Source of the DNA: Bacillus sp. EAC
GTDB taxonomy: Bacteria > Bacillota > Bacilli > Bacillales > Bacillaceae_G
Reading direction: 5' to 3'
Assembly (NCBI RefSeq): GCF_002156875.1
Contig: NZ_NCSY01000009.1
Span: 1-64,000, forward strand
Length of the DNA stretch: 64,000 bases
Position numbers and translations under genes: made by a program. Under the pieces are notes generated by a model that searched no databases, had not been told where the DNA came from, and saw only the letters and a program-made list of their open reading frames with translations. Of this stretch, positions 47,943-56,444 are shown in pieces. Position 1 is the first letter of the stretch; every line of letters starts with the position of its first letter.

Positions 47943-48115
47943 TGCTAAAACTCAGACTAAATTAATTGTTTTAGTCTGATATCCAAAAGTTGTTAGTTAT
48001 TCTTCAGTTATTATTGTGGTATAATGTTCGATATCTATTAACATCTTTCTTATATAAATAACAGGCTCATTTCTAGAAAATTGTTGCTTTTAGGTTTCAT
48101 AATTCTTCAAAGAGA

Positions 48116-48240
48116 AGTTGATTTCAATGGAAGGTGCGAGACTCCTGTGGGAGTAGCGGGAAAGCTTAGACCCCGCAGGCTTGCCGAGGAGGCTCAGCTC
48201 AAGCCCCACGGAAAGGGAGCATCCTGGAGTTGAAATCAAC
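48116..48240 (+). repeat. Dispersed CTCCTGTGGGAG repeat, full copy
   Basis: It reads gaaggtgcgagactcctgtg, ggagtagcgggaaagctt, gaccccgcaggcttgccgag, gaggctcagctcaagccccac and gagcatcctggagttgaaat. It is the best-preserved copy in the window, 60 bases before the glycosyltransferase gene. Confidence 0.8.
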
Positions 48241-48304
48241 AAGCACATTCTAAAATAGCAACAACAAATACGAAATCGGCCAAATAAAAATAAGGGGGAT
48301 ACTT

Positions 48305-49645
48305 GTGGAACCGAACTTATCACCAATTAATCATAAAAAAGTTAAATACTATCTATCGGTTAAACAAAAGTTTTGGATTAGTCATTCTATATCTTTTGCT
48401 TGGTTAGTCTTTTCAATTTATTTGTCATTACCGTGGTTAGAAGATTTAGCTGATGTAGTTACCATGCCTGTTTCGATTTTCATCATTAGTGGAATCGCAT
48501 ATATACCAGGTTACATGAGTTCATTTTTAGTTGTTAGTTTATTATTTGATCGTCAGCCAACTTTTAAAAATGAGTCACCAACAGATCCAGTAACATTATT
48601 GATAGCTGCTTATAATGAAGAAGGAGCTATTTTTAATACAATAAAATATGTTGCTGAGCAAGATTATAAAGGTGATATTCATGTCATTGTGATAAATAAT
48701 AATTCAACTGATGGCACAGATAAAGAAGTCATTAGAGCAAAAAATGAACTAAAAGCAAACATCACAATTTTGCATGAATCTAGACCTGGAAAATTTCATG
48801 CCTTAAATACTGGGTTAGAACATGTGAAAACACCTTACGTTATCACATTAGATGCAGATACTTTAATTCATCCCTCTGCAATCCGCTATTTAGTCTCACG
48901 AATTAAAAGTAGCCCATCAGATGTATGTGCAGTTGCAGGTTCGATGCTTGTTCGAAATAGCAGAGAAACGTTTTGGACGAAAATCCAAGAATGGGATTAT
49001 TTCTTAGGCATTGCTTCGATAAAAAGATTACAAGGATTATATCAAGGTACTTTAGTCGCTCAAGGTGCGTTTAGTTTATATAGAACTTCATGTGTAAAAG
49101 AAGTAAATGGCTGGCCAGACGCAATAGGTGAGGATATTGTTCTGACATGGAGGTTGTTACAAAAAGAATGGAGAGTATTTTTTGAACCATTGGCAGTGGC
49201 ATTTACGGATGCACCGAATACTTTAGGACATTTTGCAAAACAGCGTTCTAGATGGGCAAGAGGAATGGTAGAAGGTTTAAAAGAAATAAAACCATGGCAT
49301 CAACCACAGGTTTATACAAAGTATCTAACTGGAATTAATTTAATGATGTTATATTTAGATTTGGTTTATTCTGTATGTTGGTTGCCAGGTCTAGTTTTAG
49401 CTTTCTTTGGTATAAATTGGATTGTTGGTCCAATGACTTTATTGGTCTTACCGTTAACCTTTATTAGCTATTCGATCCTTTATATGTACCAGAAACATTA
49501 TGTATTTAAGAATTTGAATTTGAAAATAAGAATAAATAAAGTCGGATTTATTTCTTTTATTCTAATTTACCAAATGATTATGTCTCCAGTCTCATTATAT
49601 GGTTATTTACAAGAGTTTTTTAAATTAAAACGAGTTTGGGAATAA
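48305..49645 (+). CDS. Membrane glycosyltransferase, GT2 family
   Basis: The 446 residues have two N-terminal membrane segments, a GT2 catalytic domain (about 95-330) with VTLLIAAYNEEGAI, LDADTLIHPSAI, the acceptor-site GEDIVLTWRL and QRSRWARGM (the QxxRW motif), and two or three C-terminal segments. This layout is that of processive polysaccharide synthases such as poly-N-acetylglucosamine synthase, but no export or deacetylase partner gene is present, so the product is not known. The start is GTG with AAGGGGGA before it. Confidence 0.88.
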   Translation: MEPNLSPINHKKVKYYLSVKQKFWISHSISFAWLVFSIYLSLPWLEDLADVVTMPVSIFIISGIAYIPGYMSSFLVVSLLFDRQPTFKNESPTDPVTLLIAAYNEEGAIFNTIKYVAEQDYKGDIHVIVINNNSTDGTDKEVIRAKNELKANITILHESRPGKFHALNTGLEHVKTPYVITLDADTLIHPSAIRYLVSRIKSSPSDVCAVAGSMLVRNSRETFWTKIQEWDYFLGIASIKRLQGLYQGTLVAQGAFSLYRTSCVKEVNGWPDAIGEDIVLTWRLLQKEWRVFFEPLAVAFTDAPNTLGHFAKQRSRWARGMVEGLKEIKPWHQPQVYTKYLTGINLMMLYLDLVYSVCWLPGLVLAFFGINWIVGPMTLLVLPLTFISYSILYMYQKHYVFKNLNLKIRINKVGFISFILIYQMIMSPVSLYGYLQEFFKLKRVWE

Positions 49646-49646
49646 A

Positions 49647-49683
49647 AAAAATCGTATCTAACATAAATAGATACGATTTTTTG
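49647..49683. terminator. Bidirectional terminator
   Basis: aaaaatcgtatct (49647-49659) pairs with agatacgattttt (49669-49681), between two convergent genes. Confidence 0.88.
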
Positions 49684-49696
49684 ATTTTATTTGAGT

Positions 49697-49972
49697 TTAA
49701 AGGTTTTCTTTTTTTGTGCTATCTAATTTTAATTTTAATTGAATATCTTGATCAGCGATAATATCGTCATCTTCTGCATTATCTCTAACAACCTTTTGCG
49801 TTAAAATTGATCCTACTGCAACTAATAACATCACAGCAATATAGTATCCTTTTTCATTAAGCTCCATATCTGCATTATATAAACCAATACAAAATAAGAA
49901 TACACCTGCAACTAAAGTGAAATAAGCTAAAATTGTAAATGCTGGTGTGTTTCGTCGTCTGTGTTTCTGCAT
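49697..49972 (-). CDS. YiaA/YiaB-type two-helix membrane protein
   Basis: The 91 residues have two membrane segments, FTILAYFTLVAGVFLFCIGLYN and YYIAVMLLVAVGSILTQKVVRD, separated by MELNEKG, which is the YiaAB two-helix domain pattern, followed by an acidic soluble tail. The role is unknown. The ribosome site CGGAGAG supports the start. Confidence 0.82.
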   Translation of the reverse strand: MQKHRRRNTPAFTILAYFTLVAGVFLFCIGLYNADMELNEKGYYIAVMLLVAVGSILTQKVVRDNAEDDDIIADQDIQLKLKLDSTKKENL

Positions 49973-50225
49973 AAATAATCACTCTCCGTTTTAAAATCTT
50001 ACTAAAGTAATATAGACCTTCGTATAATAAATAAATAATTTCAAATCAAAATGAAGTAAGTCTTATATTACCCAATTCATATTATAAAGGATTTATTAGG
50101 ATTAGGTAATAAAATTCTAATAAATAAAATAATTATGACATTATGGCTATAGCTTAGACTTAGTTTTAATTCTTGTTTTTAAAAGGTTGTTTTCGTAAAC
50201 TTTGTAGCTATAAAAAAAGTATTTC

Positions 50226-50312
50226 GTCGATTTCTACTTCAGCATGCTTGCTTTCCGTGGGGTCTCATTTGTCCCGCTACTCCCACAGGAGTCTAGCACC
50301 TTCCGTTCCAAT
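50226..50312 (-). repeat. Dispersed CTCCTGTGGGAG repeat, reverse orientation
   Basis: It reads tttctacttcagcatgcttg, then ctttccgtggggtctca, cccgctactcccacaggagt, ctagcaccttccgttccaat: the reverse complement of the outer parts of the full copies, with the centre shortened. The rest of 49973-50445 shows no other feature. Confidence 0.7.
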
Positions 50313-50445
50313 CATCTTCTTCATTTAAGTTTTTTTAAGAACCAAAAACAACAATTTTAAAACAAAGAGCCTTTTAAAAAGAAGGTATTATTGGTTTGGA
50401 AATTTAATATGTAAGAAGGGCTTATAGTATTAGGAGTGGGAGATT

Positions 50446-50604
50446 ATGGAACTATTAGTTGTGTTTAAAGTTTTTGGCTATCTTTTTCTGGCGATCTTTT
50501 TAGGATTCATTTCTATAATGGTTATTAGTTATTTTCAATCTATGAAAAAATTATTAATAGGAATAGATGAAAAGTTAGAATTGATGAATAAAAAATTGAA
50601 ATAA
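50446..50604 (+). CDS. Very small membrane protein (52 aa)
   Basis: An N-terminal hydrophobic segment (VFKVFGYLFLAIFLGFISIMVISYF) is followed by an amphipathic basic/acidic tail MKKLLIGIDEKLELMNKKLK. The ribosome site AGGAGTGGG lies 6 bases upstream of the ATG. It is unrecognised, but the site and composition support a real gene. Confidence 0.6.
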   Translation: MELLVVFKVFGYLFLAIFLGFISIMVISYFQSMKKLLIGIDEKLELMNKKLK

Positions 50605-50695
50605 TGTTTTTAAAAATCTATTCTAAAGTGTGTTCTAAAATAAGTAGTAAATTATTTAAACCAATGCATATGTATTATGGAGAGGGGGGATCTAT

Positions 50696-50857
50696 TTGGA
50701 TTATAAGAAATCAGGTATAGGTGGAATTGTATTTGTTGGTTGTATGTTTCTAGGAGGTGGCTTAGGTTCACTGTTTAATGACCCGCACTCAGGATGGTTA
50801 ATTGGAATGGGAGCGGGTTTTCTTGGGCTAGCCCTTACAAGAATTCTTGTAAAATAA
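50696..50857 (+). CDS. Very small glycine-rich membrane protein (53 aa)
   Basis: Two hydrophobic glycine-rich segments, GIGGIVFVGCMFLGGGLGSLF and GWLIGMGAGFLGLALTRILV, are joined by NDPHS, forming a helical hairpin. The start is TTG at 50696 with AGAGGGGGGA just upstream. A terminator follows directly. The family is not recognised; it may be co-transcribed with the small gene at 50446. Confidence 0.65.
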   Translation: MDYKKSGIGGIVFVGCMFLGGGLGSLFNDPHSGWLIGMGAGFLGLALTRILVK

Positions 50858-50862
50858 AAAAA

Positions 50863-50900
50863 AAACCATTAATCAAATAGTGGATTAATGGTTTCTTTTT
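50863..50900. terminator. Bidirectional terminator
   Basis: aaaccattaatc (50863-50874) pairs with gattaatggttt (50883-50894), with T's on the plus side and an A run on the other, between convergent genes. Confidence 0.88.
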
Positions 50901-51298
50901 CATGATAGGAATCGATTTCTAATTTCTTTTGTTGGAATCATACATGTTACACTTGTTCCAAACATTTTATAACGATATTTAGCAAATAATTTATAGAAAA
51001 AATTACGAATAGGTAGTGGGATCACAATAAACAAGTAGAAAACTTTCGGCCAACCTTCAAGCTCTTTTAAAATATTCAGAGCTGCTGTTGACTCAGTCAT
51101 TATTTTCCCATTTGAAACCAATATGACAGTATCAAGTTTCTTGAGTTCTGGTTTCGTTGATAGTAATTGTTCACCAAAAGATGATTGAAGTGACGCAAAT
51201 CGGAAAATACCTTTTCGATCGTACTTAATAATCATTTGAACTGCACCATTGCAAAAATTACAAATACCATCAAATAAAATAATTGGATTCTCTTTCAC
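50900..51298 (-). CDS. DCC-family thiol-disulfide oxidoreductase-like protein (DUF393)
   Basis: The 132-residue protein begins IILFDGICNFCNGAVQMIIKYD, the DxxCxxC signature at residues 10-16 of the DCC family, and continues FRFASLQS as expected. The family resembles thioredoxin-fold oxidoreductases; the B. subtilis counterpart is YuxK. It starts 19 bases after the globin gene on the same strand, so they form an operon, which fits a redox role. Confidence 0.9.
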   Translation of the reverse strand: MKENPIILFDGICNFCNGAVQMIIKYDRKGIFRFASLQSSFGEQLLSTKPELKKLDTVILVSNGKIMTESTAALNILKELEGWPKVFYLFIVIPLPIRNFFYKLFAKYRYKMFGTSVTCMIPTKEIRNRFLS

Positions 51299-51316
51299 AA
51301 TTTTTCCCCTTATTTG

Positions 51317-51694
51317 TTATTCTTGATTCACCATATGGTATGCAACATTGCGTAAGTGCTGAAGTAATGGCTCTTTAATTTCTTCGTCTAAATCAACATC
51401 ATCCATTGCTTTTGCCATGCAATCCAACCAATCATGAGCTAGTTCAATTGTTATTGGAAAAGGCATATGGCGAGCACGCATTCTTGGATGACCTCGTTCC
51501 ATACTATAATATTGGGGACCACCAAGAAATTGTGTTAAAAATAGTTTTTGTTTACGAGCTGTTTCTTCCCAATCACCTGGGAAAATAATTGCAAGTCTTT
51601 CATGCTTTGAAACATATGAATAAAAAGTATCCACAAGCTCTTCTAATTTTTCTTTTCCTATATATTCATACATAGATTGATTTTCATTACTCAA
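51317..51694 (-). CDS. Group II truncated hemoglobin
   Basis: The 125 residues show the TrHbO pattern: YEYIGKEKLEELVDTFYSYV (B helix with Tyr pair), FLGGPQYYSMERGHPRMRARHMPF with proximal heme His76, and the conserved Trp89 (HDWLDCM). It binds O2 or NO through heme and resembles B. subtilis YjbI. The ribosome site AGGAGGTAG precedes the ATG. The DCC protein gene follows in the same operon. Confidence 0.92.
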   Translation of the reverse strand: MSNENQSMYEYIGKEKLEELVDTFYSYVSKHERLAIIFPGDWEETARKQKLFLTQFLGGPQYYSMERGHPRMRARHMPFPITIELAHDWLDCMAKAMDDVDLDEEIKEPLLQHLRNVAYHMVNQE

Positions 51695-51854
51695 TTGTTA
51701 CTACCTCCTATAATTTTGTAAATTCAAATGAAATTACATTTAAGTAGATAAAATTATTTTATCTTTTTTTAATGTGCCTGAGAAGCGATTAGTATACAAA
51801 GAATTTTACTTATATTTGTTAAAATGAAAGTTCCTATATTTAAGTATACATAAA

Positions 51855-51886
51855 AAAACCTATTTTTTAATAAAATAGGTTTTTTA
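51855..51886. terminator. Terminator-like hairpin upstream of dinB
   Basis: aaaacctatttt pairs with aaaataggttttt, with A/T flanks. No gene runs into it on the plus strand, so it may stop a minor transcript; a smaller one (agataaaa/ttttatct) lies at 51751-51769. Nothing else is seen in 51695-52081. Confidence 0.6.
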
Positions 51887-52081
51887 TTATCAACTAAAAA
51901 CTAAATTTTATATTCTTAAGCATGGATTAATGTATCGATATCAATTTTCTTCAATTTAAGTAAGGACTTCAATCTTAAATGAATAGTCAACATATTTAAT
52001 CTCTTTTCCTAAATATGATAGGATTATACTTATACGAGTATTTAATATTGGTTAGGTCTTAAAGTTATAGGAGGTGGAGAT

Positions 52082-53323
52082 ATGAATCAATGGGCCCCAA
52101 AAAGCGGAAGAGTTATTTTACACGTTGATATGAATTCATTTTTTGCATCAGTCGAAATTGCAAATGATCAATCATTAAAAGGTAAACCAGTTGTTGTTGC
52201 CGGAAATGAAAAGGAAAGAAGAGGAATCATTGTAACTGCAAGCTACGAAGCTCGTGCATTTGGAATTCGAGCAACAATGCCGTTATGGGAAGCTAGGAAG
52301 AAATGCCCTGAGATGATTGTTAAAACCCCTAATCATGAAACTTACCGAAAGGTTTCTAGACAAATCTTTGAAAAATTAGGCTCAATTAGTCCGAAAGTTG
52401 AAGTTGCATCAATTGATGAAGGGTATATCGATATTACAGATTGTGATCCCAATTTGGGGCATCCTATCGAAATAGCCGAAATGATTCAATCGATGTTATT
52501 AGACGAACTAGATTTACCTTGCAGTATTGGAATAGGACCTAATAAATTTCTTGCAAAAACGGCATCTGATATGAAAAAGCCACTTGGCATTACAGTTCTT
52601 CGGAAAAGAGATGTGCCAACTATCTTATGGCCAAGAAAAGTTGGGGAAATGAATGGAGTTGGAAATAAAACTGAAGAAAAATTGAATGGCATCGGTATCT
52701 ATACAATTGAAGACTTAGCCAAATGCCAAGAAGATAAACTGCATGAACTACTTGGTATCAATGGGATTTCATTAAGAAATAAAGCAAATGGTATTGATGA
52801 ACGAGAAGTGGATCCTAGCAGAATGCTTTCCTATAAAACAATCGGTCATTCTACAACATTTTCAATAGATTTATTTGAAGAGCCAATTATTGTTGAAAAG
52901 TTTGAGAGCCTTTCACTTCGTGTTGGTGAAAAATTAAAGAAAAAAGGATTAGTTGCAGATACACTAACGATTACAATGAGATTTGGAGATCGAAAAACGA
53001 TAAATCGAAGTAAAAAACTAACCGCGCCAATACAAGAAGGAAAGGATATATTTAGAGAAGCAATTGAACTGTGGAAGAAACATTGGAATGGTGAAGCACT
53101 ACGCCTCATTGGTGTGACGGCATCTCAATTGAATCCTAAAGATGAAGTTTCAAAACAACTTGACCTATTTTCGTTTGAAAAAGATGCGAAACAGGAACCA
53201 TTAATTGAGACATTACATAAATTACAAAGTAAATTTGGGAAAGATGTAATCGGACTTGGAAGACAAAAAAAGAGGAAAATCGATCGAAATAATATTTTAG
53301 ATATTTTGAAGTCAACAGAATAA
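52082..53323 (+). CDS. dinB: DNA polymerase IV (Y family)
   Basis: A translesion polymerase of 413 residues. Catalytic segments are HVDMNSFFASVEIAN and SIDEGYIDIT, with YEARAFGIRATMPLWEARKKCP between. HhH and little-finger regions follow. The C-terminal QLDLFSF fits the beta-clamp-binding motif. The B. subtilis counterpart at this locus is yqjH. The ribosome site ATAGGAGGTGG is very strong. Confidence 0.95.
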   Translation: MNQWAPKSGRVILHVDMNSFFASVEIANDQSLKGKPVVVAGNEKERRGIIVTASYEARAFGIRATMPLWEARKKCPEMIVKTPNHETYRKVSRQIFEKLGSISPKVEVASIDEGYIDITDCDPNLGHPIEIAEMIQSMLLDELDLPCSIGIGPNKFLAKTASDMKKPLGITVLRKRDVPTILWPRKVGEMNGVGNKTEEKLNGIGIYTIEDLAKCQEDKLHELLGINGISLRNKANGIDEREVDPSRMLSYKTIGHSTTFSIDLFEEPIIVEKFESLSLRVGEKLKKKGLVADTLTITMRFGDRKTINRSKKLTAPIQEGKDIFREAIELWKKHWNGEALRLIGVTASQLNPKDEVSKQLDLFSFEKDAKQEPLIETLHKLQSKFGKDVIGLGRQKKRKIDRNNILDILKSTE

Positions 53324-53334
53324 AAAGCATTACT

Positions 53335-53370
53335 AAAAGAGGACCTTTCATATAAGAGGCCCTCTTTTAA
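53335..53370 (+). terminator. Terminator after dinB
   Basis: aaaagagg (53335-53342) pairs with cctctttt (53361-53368), with an inner cct/agg extension. Confidence 0.75.
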
Positions 53371-53532
53371 TTTCTTAATACCTGTATGAAGTTAGTAAGA
53401 AAACTCATTTTTTAGTCATTTAGTAGGGAAAATTACAAATTTTGTCGAAGTGAATAGAAGGGAAAAAATAATGCGTTTAAATATAAGTGTTTATTCAACT
53501 GAAAACTCATCTGAAACATAGGAGGAATCATT

Positions 53533-55149
53533 ATGATTTCGAAAATGAAGTTGCTACAACCGAAGTATACATCTCAAAGAAATGTTGTATTCGCTAAAAA
53601 TGGAATGGTTGCTACATCACAACCTTTGGCTGCTCAAGCGGGATTAGATATCTTGAAAAAGGGCGGTAACGCTGTGGATGCAGCTATTGCTACAGCAGCA
53701 TGTTTGACAGTAGTCGAACCTACTTCAAATGGAATCGGTGGAGATGCATTTGCTTTAGTATGGATGAAAGAAAAATTATATGGACTAGATTCAAGTGGTC
53801 CAGCACCTCAAAATATATCCATTGAAGCATTGAAATCATTAGGATATGAAAAGATGCCTAAATTTGGCTGGATTCCCATTACCGTACCAGGAGCACCAGC
53901 AGCTTGGGTAGAGTTATCTAAGCGTTTCGGAAATTTAGCATTAAAGGAAGTTTTACAGCCAGCAATTGACTATGCGCGAAATGGGTACCCGATATCACCG
54001 ACTTTAGGGAAGTTTTGGAAAAGGGCATATGAGATCTATAAGAAGGAACTAAAATCTGAAGAATTTGAATCATGGTTTGAAACGTTTGCCCCAAATGGTC
54101 GTGCGCCTGAAGTAGGTGAAATATGGTCTTCTTTGGATCATGCTAATACATTAGAAAAAATCGCTGAAACAAATGGAGAAGCTTTTTATCAAGGAGAAAT
54201 AGCTGATAAAATAGTTGCTTCTTCGAATAAATATGGTGGTTATCTATCGAAGGATGATTTAACCAATTTTAGACCAGAATGGGTAAATCCAATTAGTGTA
54301 AATTATAGAGGATACGATGTTTGGGAAATACCACCTAACGGTCAAGGAATCGTAGCTTTAATGGCATTAAATATTTTAAAAAATGATGAATTTATCGAGA
54401 AAGAAACAGTTACTACATATCATAAACAATTAGAAGCAATGAAATTAGCCTTCTCTTGCGGTAAGGAATATGTTACTGATCCAAACTATATGAAGGTTAC
54501 TGTTGAAGAACTGTTAAGTGAAAAGTATGGAAAAGAAAGATATTCAGAGATAAAAGAAACAGCGAATTTACCACATCCAGGGAAACCATCGAGCGGAGGT
54601 ACAGTTTACCTTGCAACTGCTGATGGTGAAGGTAACATGGTATCATTTATACAAAGTAATTATATGGGCTTTGGCTCTGGTATTGTTGTCCCAGGTACTG
54701 GAATTGGATTGCAAAATAGAGGGCATGATTTTAGTTTGAATGAACATGATGCAAATGCACTAATTGGTGGCAAGAAAACATATCATACGATTATTCCAGG
54801 ATTTTTAACTAAAAATAATGAAGCAATTGGACCATTTGGTGTGATGGGTGGATATATGCAACCTCAAGGTCATGTTCAAGTAATTATGAATAGTATCGAT
54901 TTTCATTTAAATCCACAGGAAGCGCTAGATGCACCAAGATGGCAATGGATCGAAGGGAAAACGATTGAAGTTGAACAAAGTTTTTCAAATGAAATTGTTG
55001 AAGAATTAGTAAACAAGGGTCATGAGATAAAAATTGCTTCAGATAATGGTAGTTTTGGAAGAGGACAAATTATTTGGAAAAATAATGAAACTGGCGTATT
55101 AATGGGTGGTACAGAATCAAGAACAGATGGTAGTATCGCTAGTTGGTAA
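53533..55149 (+). CDS. Gamma-glutamyltransferase family protein (YwrD-like)
   Basis: The 538 residues follow the Ntn-hydrolase GGT fold: GMVATSQPLAAQAGLDILKKGGNAVDAAIA, EPTSNGIGGDAFALVW, the likely cleavage and nucleophile residue Thr357 in SSGGTVYLATADGEG, and GGYMQPQGHVQV near the end. No signal peptide is visible, unlike secreted GGT, so it is probably cytoplasmic; the physiological substrate is unclear. Two chromate-transporter genes follow within 21 bases, resembling B. subtilis ywrD with ywrA/ywrB. The ribosome site is AGGAGGAA. Confidence 0.9.
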   Translation: MISKMKLLQPKYTSQRNVVFAKNGMVATSQPLAAQAGLDILKKGGNAVDAAIATAACLTVVEPTSNGIGGDAFALVWMKEKLYGLDSSGPAPQNISIEALKSLGYEKMPKFGWIPITVPGAPAAWVELSKRFGNLALKEVLQPAIDYARNGYPISPTLGKFWKRAYEIYKKELKSEEFESWFETFAPNGRAPEVGEIWSSLDHANTLEKIAETNGEAFYQGEIADKIVASSNKYGGYLSKDDLTNFRPEWVNPISVNYRGYDVWEIPPNGQGIVALMALNILKNDEFIEKETVTTYHKQLEAMKLAFSCGKEYVTDPNYMKVTVEELLSEKYGKERYSEIKETANLPHPGKPSSGGTVYLATADGEGNMVSFIQSNYMGFGSGIVVPGTGIGLQNRGHDFSLNEHDANALIGGKKTYHTIIPGFLTKNNEAIGPFGVMGGYMQPQGHVQVIMNSIDFHLNPQEALDAPRWQWIEGKTIEVEQSFSNEIVEELVNKGHEIKIASDNGSFGRGQIIWKNNETGVLMGGTESRTDGSIASW

Positions 55150-55170
55150 ATTTGAAAAGGACTTGATTGA

Positions 55171-55746
55171 ATGAAACAAAAGGATATATTTATAGCATTT
55201 TTTCGTAGTAGTATGCTTGGTTATGGTGGCGGACCGTCAACTATTCCTTTAATCTACAAAGAAGTGGTGGACACATTTGATTGGATGAAAGGTGAAGAAT
55301 TTACTGAAGTATTAGCAATAGGAAATATGCTTCCAGGTCCAATTAATACAAAATTAGCGGGGTATATTGGATACCGAGTTGGTGGAATTCTTGGCATGAT
55401 TACAGCGATTATTGCGACCGTTTTACCAACAATAATCTTAATGATCATTTTATTAACTTCATTATCTTCATTTAAGGATATAAAATGGGTGAATGGGATG
55501 AAAGAATCAATTGTCCCAGTTGTAGGCGTAATGCTTGGCGTATTAACATGGCAATTTTATAAAAGTGCAAAAAGTGGACTAAAAACTCCAACGATCATTA
55601 TTCATCTAATTGTGGGACTTGTACTGATTCGATTTTTACATATTCATCCTGGGATCGTAATTGCTACACTATTACTATTTGCCATTTTACAGCCTGTAAA
55701 ATCAACTTCCTCAAATGATTATCAACAAAAAAAGGGGAAAGTATGA
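55171..55746 (+). CDS. Chromate transporter-family half protein 1
   Basis: The 191 residues are one CHR domain: FFRSSMLGYGGGPSTIPLIY, the AIGNMLPGPINTKLAGYIGYRVGG signature, and about five membrane segments. CHR proteins move chromate or related oxyanions; short ones work as pairs. It overlaps the next gene by 4 bases, so they are translationally coupled. The ribosome site is AAAGGAC. Confidence 0.88.
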   Translation: MKQKDIFIAFFRSSMLGYGGGPSTIPLIYKEVVDTFDWMKGEEFTEVLAIGNMLPGPINTKLAGYIGYRVGGILGMITAIIATVLPTIILMIILLTSLSSFKDIKWVNGMKESIVPVVGVMLGVLTWQFYKSAKSGLKTPTIIIHLIVGLVLIRFLHIHPGIVIATLLLFAILQPVKSTSSNDYQQKKGKV

Positions 55747-56273
55747 TGATTTATTGGAAAATTTTTATTTCATTTTTAATTACTAACTTATTAGGTTATG
55801 GTGGCGGGCCAGCAACAATTCCCCTTATCCAAAATGACGTAGTTAGCAGACATCATTGGTTAACACAGCAAGAGTTTCATGAAGCTTTTGCGATGGGAAA
55901 CTCGTTACCAGGGCCTATTGCTACTAAAATGGCAGGTTTTATCGGTTATAAAGTTGGTGGAGTATTTGGTTCATTTATTGCTGTTTTAGCGACAGTTGTT
56001 CCTTCTTTAATTTTAATGATCGTATTAATGGGGATTCTTTATAAAAATCGAGAATCAATTCGAGTTAAACGAATGACCTCGTATGTAAAGCCAACAATCG
56101 TCGTTTTATTAGGATTACTTACGTTTGAATCTTTCGATGATTCGATTCATCAATCTGGTATGATACAAGTCATTTTTATAGCAGCATGTACATTTTTTCT
56201 AATGGAAAAATTAAAGGTTCATCCTGCAATTATTGTACTTGGCGCGTTAGTTTATGGTGCAATCAACCTTTAA
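55743..56273 (+). CDS. Chromate transporter-family half protein 2
   Basis: The 176 residues are a second CHR domain with the same signatures (LLGYGGGPATIPLIQ, FAMGNSLPGPIATKMAGFIGYKVGG) and about five membrane segments. With the preceding gene it makes the short-chain ChrA pair. Overlap by ATGA ensures matched production. A terminator follows directly. Confidence 0.88.
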   Translation: MMIYWKIFISFLITNLLGYGGGPATIPLIQNDVVSRHHWLTQQEFHEAFAMGNSLPGPIATKMAGFIGYKVGGVFGSFIAVLATVVPSLILMIVLMGILYKNRESIRVKRMTSYVKPTIVVLLGLLTFESFDDSIHQSGMIQVIFIAACTFFLMEKLKVHPAIIVLGALVYGAINL

Positions 56274-56300
56274 AAACCAAAATCAATGATTTTGGTTTTT
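56274..56300 (+). terminator. Terminator after the chromate-transporter pair
   Basis: aaaaccaaaa pairs with ttttggtttt around tcaatga. Confidence 0.8.
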
Positions 56301-56444
56301 ATTTTTGAGATCAAATGTTAGAATATTTAAATTTTTATGTGGTATGATGCTACTGATGTCATACAGTTATAAAACTAAATAAATGGTATTGGAGAAATGC
56401 TTTACATTACATTTTCATTTTAGTTTAAAGGGAAGGGAGTTTAT

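Noticed and set aside
51751-51776. Terminator-like hairpin next to the globin gene start
   Set aside because: It points into the plus strand where no gene ends; AT-rich stem, weak case.
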